From AWTP1-13 sp963832445 (GTDB taxonomy: Bacteria; Pseudomonadota; Alphaproteobacteria; Rhizobiales; Hyphomicrobiaceae), in assembly GCA_963832445.1 (NCBI GenBank), contig CAWHUM010000022.1:233779-297778 (forward strand): a DNA stretch of 64,000 bases, given 5' to 3'. Under the pieces are notes generated by a model. The model saw only the letters and a program-made list of their open reading frames with translations. It made no database searches and was not told the DNA's origin. Positions within the stretch are counted from its first letter, which is position 1. The number at the start of each line of letters is the position of its first letter. The position numbers and the translations under genes are program-made. Of this stretch, positions 46,437 to 55,159 are shown in pieces.

Positions 46437-47609
46437 TCAGGCGGGTCCGGCGAGTTGCCGGGCGAGGAACGCGAGGATGGCGTCCGAGCCGACGTCGCGG
46501 GAGACGAATGCCCGGCCTATGCCGCGCACCAGAATGAGGGTGAGCCTGCCGTCGCGCACCTTCTTGTCCTGGCCCATTATCTGGACGAGCGTGGCGGCAT
46601 CGGGCGGCGCGCCGCCGGCGATATCGGCCATGCGGGTCGGCAGGCCGACGGCTGAGAAGTGCCCCTCCACACGGCGGACCGCGGCATCATCGATCAGTCC
46701 CTGCTCGCGGCAGAAGCGGAAGGCGAGGCAAATGCCGATGGCCACGGCCTCCCCGTGCAGCAGTCGCTGCGAATAGCCGGCCCAGGCCTCCAGCGCGTGG
46801 CCGAAAGTGTGGCCGAGGTTCAAGAGCATGCGGTCGCCGGTCTCCGTCTCGTCGCGAGCGACGACCTCGGCTTTGCCCTTGACGCTGGTGCCGACCACGG
46901 TGCCGAGCGCTGCCGGTTCGTGCGCGAAGACGGGGCGCCAGTTCTGCTCGAGCCAGGCAAAGAATGCGGCATCGCCGAGCAGGCCGTACTTGGCGGCCTC
47001 GACGTAGCCCGCGCGAAACTCGCGCGTGGGCAGTGTGGCGAGCAGTGCAGTATCGGCCAGCACCAGGCTCGGCTGGTGGAAAGTGCCGACGAGGTTCTTG
47101 CCCTGGGGGGTGTTGATGCCGGTCTTGCCTCCGACGGAAGAGTCGACCTGCGCCAGCAGCGTCGTTGGCACCTGCACGAAGCGCACACCGCGGCGCACGA
47201 TGCTGGCGGCAAAGCCGGCGAGATCGCCGATCACTCCGCCGCCGAGCGCGATCACCACGCCACCGCGCTCGAGGCCTGTCGCCAGCAGGCGCTCGCACAG
47301 CGAAGCGAGCTGGGTGAAGCTCTTGGTCGCCTCGCCGGGCGGCAGCACCTCGGTGCCGGCATGAAGGCCGCGCGACTTGAGCGCGCTTTCCAGCGTCGCC
47401 AGGTGGAGCTGCGCGACATTCTGATCGGTGACGATGGCACACTTGTTCGGGTCGAGCCGCGTGTCGATCAGCTCCGCGGCGCGTGCCAGCAAGCCGGGGC
47501 CGATCAGGACCTCGTATGAGCGTCCGGCCAATGCGACGGAGATGCTTGCCATGCCCGCTGGAAGCGGCGCGCCCGGCGCCTGCACGGCCTGCTCGTGCCC
47601 GGTGCTCAT
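46437..47609 (-). CDS. aroB: 3-dehydroquinate synthase
   Basis: A 390-residue enzyme converting DAHP to 3-dehydroquinate, second step of the shikimate pathway. NAD- and zinc-site motifs are VVIALGGGVIGDLAGFAAS, VPTTLLAQVDSSVGGKTGIN, LLNLGHTFGHALEAW (zinc His) and LLHGEAVAIGICLAFRF. ATG 47609 overlaps the aroK stop by ATGA, giving translational coupling; the family-like start MASISVAL begins 19 residues later (47552). Confidence 0.97.
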   Translation of the reverse strand: MSTGHEQAVQAPGAPLPAGMASISVALAGRSYEVLIGPGLLARAAELIDTRLDPNKCAIVTDQNVAQLHLATLESALKSRGLHAGTEVLPPGEATKSFTQLASLCERLLATGLERGGVVIALGGGVIGDLAGFAASIVRRGVRFVQVPTTLLAQVDSSVGGKTGINTPQGKNLVGTFHQPSLVLADTALLATLPTREFRAGYVEAAKYGLLGDAAFFAWLEQNWRPVFAHEPAALGTVVGTSVKGKAEVVARDETETGDRMLLNLGHTFGHALEAWAGYSQRLLHGEAVAIGICLAFRFCREQGLIDDAAVRRVEGHFSAVGLPTRMADIAGGAPPDAATLVQIMGQDKKVRDGRLTLILVRGIGRAFVSRDVGSDAILAFLARQLAGPA

Positions 47610-48247
47610 GATGCCTCGCCTGCAGCGGCGGACGTCGCCCCGAGGGTGGGACTGTGCGCTAAGGCCTCGATGATCTCGGCGACAATCGTCTCGTGCTGCA
47701 CGTCGCGGCTGTCCACCACAATATCGGCGGTGGCGAAGATGGGATGGCGCTCGGCCATCAGCTCTCTCATGACGACCTCGGCATCGCGTCCCTGGAACAG
47801 CGGGCGCGTGCTGCGCTTGGACACGCGCCGCACCAGGACGGGCAGCTCTGCCTTGACCCACACGGAGATGCCGTCGCGGCAAATGTTCTCGCGCGTTTCC
47901 GCCGACATCAGCGCGCCGCCTCCCGTTGCCAGCACTTGCGGGCCGGAGGCGAGCAGGCGGGCGATGACCTTGCGCTCGCCCTCGCGGAAATAGGCTTCGC
48001 CATGGTCGGCGAAGATCTCGGTAATGGGCTTGCCGGCGGCGCGCTCGATCTCCTCGTCCGCATCGACGAAGGGCAGGTTGAGGCGCGGCGCCAGCCGGCG
48101 CCCGATCGCGGACTTCCCGCAACCCGGCATGCCGACCAGCACGATAGACCTCGAGCCCAGCCGTTCGCGAATCTTGCGCTCCGTTTCTGTCAGAAGAGCC
48201 TCCGTTTTGCTCACCAGCGCGAATCGCAGCATTGCTTCGTCAAGCAT
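47606..48247 (-). CDS. aroK: shikimate kinase
   Basis: A 213-residue kinase with P-loop IVLVGMPGCGKSAIGRRLA, shikimate-binding FVDADEEIERAAGKPITEIF and the GGGA loop in VLATGGGALMSAETR. It phosphorylates shikimate at the 3-hydroxyl. Alternative starts exist at 48232 and further upstream; none has a good ribosome site. Overlaps aroB by 4 bp. Confidence 0.93.
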   Translation of the reverse strand: MLDEAMLRFALVSKTEALLTETERKIRERLGSRSIVLVGMPGCGKSAIGRRLAPRLNLPFVDADEEIERAAGKPITEIFADHGEAYFREGERKVIARLLASGPQVLATGGGALMSAETRENICRDGISVWVKAELPVLVRRVSKRSTRPLFQGRDAEVVMRELMAERHPIFATADIVVDSRDVQHETIVAEIIEALAHSPTLGATSAAAGEAS

Positions 48248-48426
48248 CGGCCGAAGGGGTGGCGCCCGCAATCCCGCATATGTGCATCTTACTGAGGAAA
48301 ATCAAAGTCTTGGTGATCCCGGATGGCGCGTGTGGCGGACTGTCGGAGCGGTGGCCTGCCATGGCGCGAGACATAATGGCGTCACCGTAGACTACAACAT
48401 TACCGCGCAGGGAGCCGTTTCGCCAT

Positions 48427-48570
48427 ATGCCAAGCCTCTTCCGGTTTCTCATCGTCGCCGGGGTATTGGCCGCTGTGGTGTTCGGCGGGCTGTATGTGGC
48501 TCAGGTGCTCCTGGAGCCCGAGCAACAGGAAATGTCGACGCCGGTGCCTGGCGTGAAGGTGCGGCGCTGA
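48427..48570 (+). CDS. small single-TM protein (47 aa) upstream of the xerD operon
   Basis: ATG 48427 to TGA 48570 encodes MPSLFRFLIVAGVLAAVVFG followed by a short polar tail (EPEQQEMSTPVPGVKVRR). It has one membrane helix (about 5-27). Close homologues with the MPSLFRFL start and an EMxxxVP tail occur upstream of xerD in many Hyphomicrobiales and are often mislabelled histidine kinase. The following gene begins 12 bp later, so it is likely the first gene of a three-gene unit with xerD. Function unknown. Confidence 0.75.
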   Translation: MPSLFRFLIVAGVLAAVVFGGLYVAQVLLEPEQQEMSTPVPGVKVRR

Positions 48571-48582
48571 CCGGGGCGAGCC

Positions 48583-50349
48583 ATGCGGCGTAGATTGCGA
48601 ACTATATTGTGCGCCGCCGTAGTTGCCTTGTCGGTCGCGGGTTTGTTGCTGGGGATCGGGGCTACGCGCTCGCTTGCGCAGTGGAGCGGGGACGATGCGT
48701 GGAACCCCTTCAAGCAGCCCGAGAAACCTCCGCGCCGCGAAAAGCGACCAGCGCCGGTGGACCAGGCCGACCTGCGGCGCGAGCAGCCATCCAAGGGACG
48801 CAGCCGTCCAGTCGAAAGCAGCGATCTGACGCCGGTGATGGCGCCTGACGCCTCCGGTCTGCCGCTGGGTCTGTGGGGCGGTCTCGACATGGGCGAACTG
48901 GAGCGGTTGCTCGCTGCCCTCGACCTGCCGCCGCGTTCGCCCGCGCTGCACCAGCTGTGGCGGCGCATGATGCTGGCATCCGCCGGGCCGCCAAGCGGGG
49001 CGCCGAGCCCGGATCACTTCCTGGCGTTGCGGCTCGAGGCCCTCTATCGCTCCGGGCTGCTCAGCGACATGGCCGAGGCGGCGGAAGGCAGCGGCTCCTC
49101 CAGTGCGCTCGCCAAGATCTTCCTCGTGCGCAAGCAGATTGGCCTTGGCGACCGTGAGGCCGGCTGCCGGACCGCGAGGGCTCTCACCGGTTCGGGCTTA
49201 TCCGGCCGCCTGAAGGGCGAGGCGCTACTGGTGATGGGCTACTGCGCCGCAGCGGGCGACGATGCGGCCACCGTAGGCCTTGCCGCGAGCATGGCGCGCG
49301 AGGAAGGCCTCGCGGCCGATGTGGCGCTTAGCGTCCTGGATGGCATCGCCAGCGGTTCCAAGGCGCGGCCGCCGCTGCCGGCGCGGGTCTCGCTTCTCGA
49401 CTATCGCTTCCTGCAGCTCAACGGCGCGGTTCCCGAAATGGAGCTTGTGGGACGCGCGGAGCCGGCGCTGCTGGTCGCGATTGCCGAGGATGCGGGCACG
49501 AACGCGCGCGCGCAGACGGCTGCCGCCGAGGCGGCTCTGCGCCTCAATGCTTTGGCACCCGAGGCTGTCGCACGCATCTACCGGCGGCAGGCCGATCCAT
49601 CCCTGCGCCCAACCTCGGGACAGGAGAAGGCAGCCGATCCGATCCTGCGGCGGGCGCACATGTTCGTCGCCATCGAGGCGACGCAGAACCCCGACATGAA
49701 GGTCCGGCTGCTGCGGGCCTTCCTCGACGATGCGCGCCGGACCGGCATGGCGATGCAGGCCGCGCGCCTGCTGGCGCCTGCGCTGGAAGGGCTGTGGCCC
49801 TCGCCGTCGACCGGCATACTCGCGGAGCCAGCGGTGGAGATCGCCCTGGCGGCAGGCGACTACGAGGCTGCCCGGCGCTGGGCCGAGACGTCGGCCGCCC
49901 TGCAGCACTGGCTGGCGCTGATCGACATCGCCGATCCGGCGCCGCGCGGCGGCAAGTCTTCGGCGCTCGGGTACATGGACGACTTGGCTACGCGGGGGAA
50001 GCTCGGCCCTGAAGTGCTGCACCGGCTGGCGACCCTTCTCGACGCCCTCGACATCGACGTGCCGCGGGCGATCTGGGAAGCGGCGGGGCGCTTTCCGCAG
50101 CCGGCGACCGGCTATCTGCCGGCGACCGGCGTGCTGGCAGACTTGGCCGCCGTGGCCAAGCTCAAGGAGCCCGGCCGCACGGCGCTGACGGCGATGCGGG
50201 CGTTCGGACCCAACAGCGCGGACGGCGTCAACATCCTGGTGCTGGGCGACGCCGTGCGCGGCCTGAAACGGGCGGGCCTGGAGGCCGACGCACGCCGCCT
50301 GGCGCTGGAGGCGCTGTTTGCTGTTTGGCCACGCACGCTCGGCAGGTAG
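48583..50349 (+). CDS. exported helical-repeat protein, function unknown
   Basis: A 588-residue protein with a signal peptide (about 1-33, cleavage after TRSLAQ), a disordered Pro/Arg-rich stretch (45-85), then a long all-alpha region of Ala/Leu-rich helix pairs resembling TPR/SEL1-like repeats (FLALRLEALYRSGLLSDMAE, LKGEALLVMGYCAAAGDDAA, EIALAAGDYEAARRWAETSA). No catalytic motif. Conserved immediately upstream of xerD in the order; the ATG of xerD starts 2 bp after its stop, so the two are co-translated. Confidence 0.75.
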   Translation: MRRRLRTILCAAVVALSVAGLLLGIGATRSLAQWSGDDAWNPFKQPEKPPRREKRPAPVDQADLRREQPSKGRSRPVESSDLTPVMAPDASGLPLGLWGGLDMGELERLLAALDLPPRSPALHQLWRRMMLASAGPPSGAPSPDHFLALRLEALYRSGLLSDMAEAAEGSGSSSALAKIFLVRKQIGLGDREAGCRTARALTGSGLSGRLKGEALLVMGYCAAAGDDAATVGLAASMAREEGLAADVALSVLDGIASGSKARPPLPARVSLLDYRFLQLNGAVPEMELVGRAEPALLVAIAEDAGTNARAQTAAAEAALRLNALAPEAVARIYRRQADPSLRPTSGQEKAADPILRRAHMFVAIEATQNPDMKVRLLRAFLDDARRTGMAMQAARLLAPALEGLWPSPSTGILAEPAVEIALAAGDYEAARRWAETSAALQHWLALIDIADPAPRGGKSSALGYMDDLATRGKLGPEVLHRLATLLDALDIDVPRAIWEAAGRFPQPATGYLPATGVLADLAAVAKLKEPGRTALTAMRAFGPNSADGVNILVLGDAVRGLKRAGLEADARRLALEALFAVWPRTLGR

Positions 50350-50351
50350 CG

Positions 50352-51305
50352 ATGGGCGTGGACGCGCACCAGCTGGTCGGCCAATTCCTGGAAACGCTCG
50401 CGGCCGAGCGGGGCGCGGCCGACAACACCATCCAGGCCTATCGGCGCGATCTCGACGATTTTCTGGCTTTCCTCGCAGCCAACGAGCTGACGCTGGACGG
50501 CGTGGGCGCTGCAGATGTTTCCGCCTATTTGCGTTCGCTCTTCGAAGGCGGCCTGGCGCCTGCATCGCGATCGCGGCGGCTGTCGGCCATCCGCCAGCTG
50601 TTCAAGTTTCTGACCAGCGAAGGGGTGGTGGCGGAGAATCCTGCGTACGGAGTTCTGGGCCCCAAGAAAGCGCGTGCGCTGCCCAAGACGCTGTCGGTGG
50701 CCGAGGTCGATCGCCTGATCGAGACGGCGCGCGTCCGCATCGAGCCCACCAAGGGGCGTGACAAGGTAAGGGCGCTGCGCTTCTACGCTCTGATCGAGAT
50801 GCTCTACGCCACGGGCATGCGCGTGAGCGAGCTGGTGACCTTGCCGCGCTCGGTGCTGACGGGCGACGGCCGCGTGCTGACCATCAAGGGCAAGGGCGGG
50901 CGCGAGCGTCTGGTTCCGCTCAATCAGGCGGCGCGCGAGGCGCTGGAGCGCTACCTGAGCGTCGGCTTCGAGGACGGCGTGGCGCCGATGATCAAGACCA
51001 AGTGGCTGTTCGCCTCGCGCGGCGCGGAGGGGCACTTCACGCGCCAGCGTCTGGCGCAGGAGCTGAAGGAGGTGGCGACGGAGGCCGGCATCGATCCCGA
51101 GCGCGTGTCGCCGCACGTGCTGCGGCACGCGTTTGCCAGCCACCTGCTGGACCGCGGCGCCGACCTGCGCTCGGTGCAGCAGCTGCTGGGGCACGCCGAC
51201 ATCTCGACGACCCAGATCTACACCCACGTGCTGGAGGAGCGGCTGAAGAAGCTGGTGTTCGAGCACCATCCCCTGGCGGTGCGGGCGGCCATCAAGCAGG
51301 GCTGA
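50352..51305 (+). CDS. xerD: site-specific tyrosine recombinase XerD
   Basis: A 317-residue recombinase that resolves chromosome dimers at dif with XerC. The SAM-like N-domain (8-95: DNTIQAYRRDLDDFLAFLA) precedes the catalytic domain with arginine I in YATGMRVSELV, HxxR in SPHVLRHAFASHLL, the LLGHADISTTQIYTHV box carrying the nucleophilic tyrosine, and the normal end. The start ATG 50352 is 2 bp from the preceding gene; a longer frame to 50325 adds nine non-homologous residues. Confidence 0.96.
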   Translation: MGVDAHQLVGQFLETLAAERGAADNTIQAYRRDLDDFLAFLAANELTLDGVGAADVSAYLRSLFEGGLAPASRSRRLSAIRQLFKFLTSEGVVAENPAYGVLGPKKARALPKTLSVAEVDRLIETARVRIEPTKGRDKVRALRFYALIEMLYATGMRVSELVTLPRSVLTGDGRVLTIKGKGGRERLVPLNQAAREALERYLSVGFEDGVAPMIKTKWLFASRGAEGHFTRQRLAQELKEVATEAGIDPERVSPHVLRHAFASHLLDRGADLRSVQQLLGHADISTTQIYTHVLEERLKKLVFEHHPLAVRAAIKQG

Positions 51306-51387
51306 AAGGATGCTTCGCGTCCGAGGGAACTCACCTACCTGCGTAGGCAGGGGAAGTCAGGGAACCGTACAGCGACGCGCTGGCAGC

Positions 51388-51498
51388 TCAGTTGGCAAGC
51401 CACACAGCCGTCAGTACGCTGGCCATGATGCCCACGACAGCGGCGAAACCCAACACCTGCTCGTCCAGCCATATGGCTTGTTCGCGCAGCCAACGCAT
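51388..51498 (-). CDS. possible small TM protein (36 aa)
   Basis: ATG 51498 to the stop at 51388 encodes MRWLREQAIWLDEQVLGFAA and then a hydrophobic helix (VVGIMASVLTAVWLAN) that reaches the C-terminus. GGGAGA lies 8 bases upstream of the ATG. Small tail-anchored peptides of this sort are plausible but I recognise no family; could be chance. Confidence 0.35.
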   Translation of the reverse strand: MRWLREQAIWLDEQVLGFAAVVGIMASVLTAVWLAN

Positions 51499-51554
51499 GG
51501 CGCCATCTCCCGAGAGGATGCCCGCACACCGGCATACAGTCCACCATGCATGTG

Positions 51555-51591
51555 TAAATAAAATGGCCCCGGCGCGGCAGCTTCGGGGCCA
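51555..51591 (-). terminator. orphan intrinsic terminator on the minus strand
   Basis: Stem TGGCCCCG/CGGGGCCA with a 12-base loop; on the minus strand it is followed directly by TTTTATTTA. No annotated minus-strand gene ends here, so it may end an unannotated short transcript starting in 51600-51813. Confidence 0.6.
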
Positions 51592-51813
51592 GTGTCCCAT
51601 GGGAGCGGTGGGCAACCATACCGGCCATCCGCGCGCCCTGAACTTGATCTTCGATCAAGCTCCTGCGCTTCGGCCGGGGATGCATGCGGCGGGGCTCGGA
51701 CGAAGCCGCCGCATCCACTTCGCGCCCGAGTGGCCGTTAACCCTGTCGGCTTGACTTATGGGGTGGGCGCGGCAAATGTCCGCCCCAACTAGCTGCCCCC
51801 ACCAAGGAAATTG

Positions 51814-52791
51814 ATGGACCGTCCCGCCACCACCATCCGTACCTATCTGGACTTCGAAAAGCCGGTCGCCGAGCTGGAAAGCAAGATCTCCGAGCTCAAG
51901 GCCATCGACGGGGGCGAGGACGATGCCGTGTCCATCACCGATGAGGTGGCGCGGCTGCAGCAGAAGGCGCACCAGGCCCTCGTCGATACCTACGCCAAGC
52001 TCACCCCGTGGCAGAAGACGCAGGTCGCGCGTCATCCCGACCGGCCGCACTGCCTCGACTACGTGGATGCGCTGATCGAGGATTTCACCCCGCTCGCCGG
52101 CGACCGGCACTACGCCGAGGATGCCGCCATCATGGGCGGGCTCGGGTTTTTCCGCGGCCGCTCGGTCATGGTGATCGGCCACGAGAAGGGCTCCGACACC
52201 GAGAGCCGCATCAGGCACAACTTCGGCATGGCGCGCCCCGAGGGCTACCGCAAGGCCGTGCGGCTGATGGATCTGGCCGAGAAGTTCGGCCTGCCGGTGC
52301 TGGCGCTGGTCGACACCGCGGGCGCCTATCCCGGCATCGGCGCGGAGGAGCGCGGCCAAGCCGAGGCGATCGCGCGCTCCACCGATCGCTGCCTGTCGCT
52401 GACGGTGCCGCTGGTGGCCGTGATCATCGGCGAGGGCGGCTCGGGCGGCGCGGTCGCCATCGCCACCGCCAACCGCGTGCTGATGCTGGAGCACTCGATT
52501 TACACCGTGGCCTCGCCCGAGGCCGCGGCCTCGATCCTGTGGCGCGACCCGGCGCGGGCCATCGACGCGGCCACCGGCATGAAGATCACGGCGCAGGACC
52601 TGAAGGGGCTCGGCATTATCGATGCCATCATCCCCGAGCCTGTGGGCGGCGCGCACCGGGACCCGGCACAGGTGTTCCGCCGCACGGGGGATATCGTGGC
52701 GCGGGCCTTCAACGAGCTGTCGCGCATGGATGCGGATGCCATCAAGCGCCAGCGCCAGGACAAATATCTGGCCATTGGGCGTGGCCTGTGA
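51814..52791 (+). CDS. accA: acetyl-CoA carboxylase carboxyltransferase subunit alpha
   Basis: A 325-residue AccA that, with AccD, transfers CO2 from carboxybiotin to acetyl-CoA, giving malonyl-CoA for fatty-acid synthesis. Start RTYLDFEKPVAELESKISEL, oxyanion and CoA motifs FGMARPEGYRKAVRLMDLAE, VDTAGAYPGIGAEERGQAEA, VIIGEGGSGGAVAIA and YTVASPEAAASILWRD are complete. The beta subunit and biotin carrier are elsewhere. Confidence 0.97.
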   Translation: MDRPATTIRTYLDFEKPVAELESKISELKAIDGGEDDAVSITDEVARLQQKAHQALVDTYAKLTPWQKTQVARHPDRPHCLDYVDALIEDFTPLAGDRHYAEDAAIMGGLGFFRGRSVMVIGHEKGSDTESRIRHNFGMARPEGYRKAVRLMDLAEKFGLPVLALVDTAGAYPGIGAEERGQAEAIARSTDRCLSLTVPLVAVIIGEGGSGGAVAIATANRVLMLEHSIYTVASPEAAASILWRDPARAIDAATGMKITAQDLKGLGIIDAIIPEPVGGAHRDPAQVFRRTGDIVARAFNELSRMDADAIKRQRQDKYLAIGRGL

Positions 52792-52898
52792 CACATGAGC
52801 TGTGTCCTGTCGGCCACAACCAGGGGTTGCCTGGCGGTTAACCGCATATTAAGACTTACGAATTATTGGTGATCGGCAAGACGCCTGGGGCACGGGGT

Positions 52899-53888
52899 AT
52901 GAGTTGGTTCATCCAGGAACACCGGTGGAGCGGGGGGCTGCGTGTCGTGGCCCTTGCGGCGCTGGCTGCGCTGCTCAGCGCGTGCGCGCAGATCGACGTT
53001 GCCCCCCACCTGCGGCCCCTGTCGAGCGATGCCATGATGCTGCTCGGCAAGAAGGGCATGAACCTGCAGGCCCCGATCTTCGTGCGCATCTTCAAGGAAG
53101 AGTCCGAGCTGGAGGTGTGGAAGCAGCGCGACGACGGCCACTACTACCTCTACAGGGCCTACCCGATCTGCACCTGGTCGGGCGAACTCGGCCCCAAGCT
53201 CAGGTCCGGCGACAGGCAGGCCCCGGAAGGGTTCTATACGGTCAACCGGGAGCAGATGCGCCCCGATTCCAAGCACTACCTGGCGTTCAATCTGGGCTTT
53301 CCCAACGCCTATGACAAATCGAACCGGCGCACCGGACACGCGTTGATGGTGCATGGCAAGTGCTCCTCGGCTGGCTGCTACGCCATGACGGACGCGCTGA
53401 TGGAGGAGATCTACACGCTCGCGCGCGAGGCCATCATCGGCGGCCAGGACAGCTTCCATGTGCATGCGTTTCCGTTCCGCATGACCCAGGCCAACATGGC
53501 CCGCCACTCCAAGAGCGAGTGGTACCCGTTCTGGAAAACGCTGAAGGAGGGGTACGACTACTTCGAGGTGACGCGTCAGGTGCCGGCGATTGCCGTGTGC
53601 AATCGCCGCTACGTGGTCAACGTCAGCATGCCGGCGGTGCAGCTGGCGAGCCTCAATCCCGCGGGCGCGTGCCCCGCGTTCCACCGGCCCGCCCTCAGTC
53701 CGTTCACCCCCATGCCCGGCGAGCAGATCGCGGACGCGCCGGTGGTAGCGCCGGGGCCGAAGATGCGCACGTCGGCGACGGGACTGGTGGACGACAGCGA
53801 GCGCTCGGGCCTCACCAAGGCGCCCGGCAGCGGCGCCTGGTGGTGGGAGCGCGCGCTGTCCAAGCTCAGCCGTCCGTTCGCCCAGTGA
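52899..53888 (+). CDS. YafK-type L,D-transpeptidase lipoprotein
   Basis: A 329-residue protein with a lipoprotein signal ending in LAALLSAC (lipid Cys at about residue 30). The YkuD/YafK catalytic domain (about 55-215) has APIFVRIFKEESELEVWKQR, LGPKLRSGDRQAPEGFYTV, and the active site HALMVHGKCSSAGCYAMTD, in which the nucleophilic Cys follows SxG. These enzymes cut or form peptidoglycan-peptide links; the E. coli member YafK (DpaA) releases Lpp. ATG 52899 gives the signal peptide directly; GTG 52866 adds eleven residues. A paralogue follows 151 bp downstream. Confidence 0.88.
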   Translation: MSWFIQEHRWSGGLRVVALAALAALLSACAQIDVAPHLRPLSSDAMMLLGKKGMNLQAPIFVRIFKEESELEVWKQRDDGHYYLYRAYPICTWSGELGPKLRSGDRQAPEGFYTVNREQMRPDSKHYLAFNLGFPNAYDKSNRRTGHALMVHGKCSSAGCYAMTDALMEEIYTLAREAIIGGQDSFHVHAFPFRMTQANMARHSKSEWYPFWKTLKEGYDYFEVTRQVPAIAVCNRRYVVNVSMPAVQLASLNPAGACPAFHRPALSPFTPMPGEQIADAPVVAPGPKMRTSATGLVDDSERSGLTKAPGSGAWWWERALSKLSRPFAQ

Positions 53889-54039
53889 TGCAGGCGCTAC
53901 GCTCACGCTTCCGCTGTGCCGCTCATGCCCGGTTCATGTCGCACATCGCATCGAGGACGAAGATTCTACGTGCGCAGGGGAAGCTTAGGGGTTGCTGAGG
54001 CATCATAGGCTGCAGAATTGCCCGCCAGCCGGAGGGAGC

Positions 54040-55041
54040 ATGTCGATGACAAGGAGCTGCGAGGGGCGGCGGATAGGCGCGGCCAAGATGCTGGGCGTCG
54101 CCGGCGTTGCACTGCTCGTCGCCAGCCTTTGGACGCTGCCGCTGATCGAGGCCAGGGGCAACAGCACTGCTGCGCCCGACAACGGCAAGCAGAACGGCTA
54201 CGACACCACCGAGCTGCAGAAGCGGCTCGCGGCCAAGGGCGTGTCGCTCGGCGTGCCCATCATGATCCGCATCTTCAAGCAGGAGACCCTGCTCGAGGTG
54301 TGGGTCGACAAGGGCGAGCGCTACGAGCGGTTCGCCACCTACGAGATCTGCAACTGGGCTGGGAAGCTCGGGCCTAAGCTGACAGAAGGCGACAGGCAGA
54401 GCCCGGAGGGTCTCTACTCCATCGGCGTCGATCAGCTGCACCGTGTGGGCCGCTGGCGGCGCTCGCTCGACATCGGCTATCCCAACACCTTCGACAGGGC
54501 GCGCGGGCGCACCGGCTCTTTCATCCTCGTTCACGGCGGCTGCTCGACGATCGGCTGCTTCGCCATGACCAATCCCATCATGGACGAGATCTTTGCGCTG
54601 AGCGAAGCCGCGCTCACCAACGGGCAGGAGCGCATCCAGGTGCATGTATTCCCGTTCCGCATGACCCAGGCCAACCTCAATGCGCACAAGAGCAGCCCCT
54701 GGTCCGGCTTCTGGGCGAACCTGAAGGACGCTTACGACGCGTTCGAGCGCACTAGCGTGCCACCGCAAGTGAGCGTCTGCGGCGACCGGTACCTGGCGGG
54801 GCAGTCCCCTGACCCGGGGCTGTGCGTGGCCAACATCAGCGAGGCGAGCGTCGCACCGGCAACGGCAACGGCGCGACCGCGCTATGCCCGCTATGCCAGG
54901 CTCGTCCGCCGCGGACGTGTCGCCAGCCGCGGGCGGCGCAATGTGCGGCAGGCGTATGCGGCAGCCCGCCGGGTGCGCGTGGCATCCTATGCGCGGCGCC
55001 AGGCGTCCTATCTCGGGGGTCCGAGGCGGGCGCACCGGTAG
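54040..55041 (+). CDS. second YafK-type L,D-transpeptidase with Arg-rich tail
   Basis: A 333-residue paralogue of the preceding gene. Signal/anchor segment near residues 17-38; catalytic domain with VPIMIRIFKQETLLEVWVDK, LGPKLTEGDRQSPEGLYSI and the active site FILVHGGCSTIGCFAMT. After about residue 270 comes a low-complexity Arg/Ala/Tyr tail (RPRYARYARLVRRGRVASRG and more) that the first copy lacks; such tails may bind peptidoglycan or anionic polymers. GGAGGG precedes ATG 54040. The N-terminus lacks a lipobox cysteine, so it may be a soluble or anchored periplasmic form. Confidence 0.87.
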   Translation: MSMTRSCEGRRIGAAKMLGVAGVALLVASLWTLPLIEARGNSTAAPDNGKQNGYDTTELQKRLAAKGVSLGVPIMIRIFKQETLLEVWVDKGERYERFATYEICNWAGKLGPKLTEGDRQSPEGLYSIGVDQLHRVGRWRRSLDIGYPNTFDRARGRTGSFILVHGGCSTIGCFAMTNPIMDEIFALSEAALTNGQERIQVHVFPFRMTQANLNAHKSSPWSGFWANLKDAYDAFERTSVPPQVSVCGDRYLAGQSPDPGLCVANISEASVAPATATARPRYARYARLVRRGRVASRGRRNVRQAYAAARRVRVASYARRQASYLGGPRRAHR

Positions 55042-55159
55042 GTCCCGACAGGTTCCATACGACAGGCAGCGATTGCGGCGGCGGCAACCCGGTATTGCCG
55101 CGGCCGGTCCGGAGACGTTACAGATCCCCCATCGGCGCGGCCAACCAACGGACACACAG

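Larger units (their letters stand above)
51306..51813. other. intergenic region xerD-accA
   Basis: About 508 bases between two plus-strand genes. Apart from a possible 36-residue minus-strand ORF (51388-51498) and a minus-strand terminator-like hairpin (51555-51591), nothing is supported. The last 100 bases upstream of accA should hold its promoter, but no confident -35/-10 pair is seen. Confidence 0.4.

Noticed and set aside
51335..51718. 127-codon minus-strand open frame between xerD and accA
   Set aside because: Low-complexity basic sequence crossing the terminator hairpin, with no family or ribosome site.
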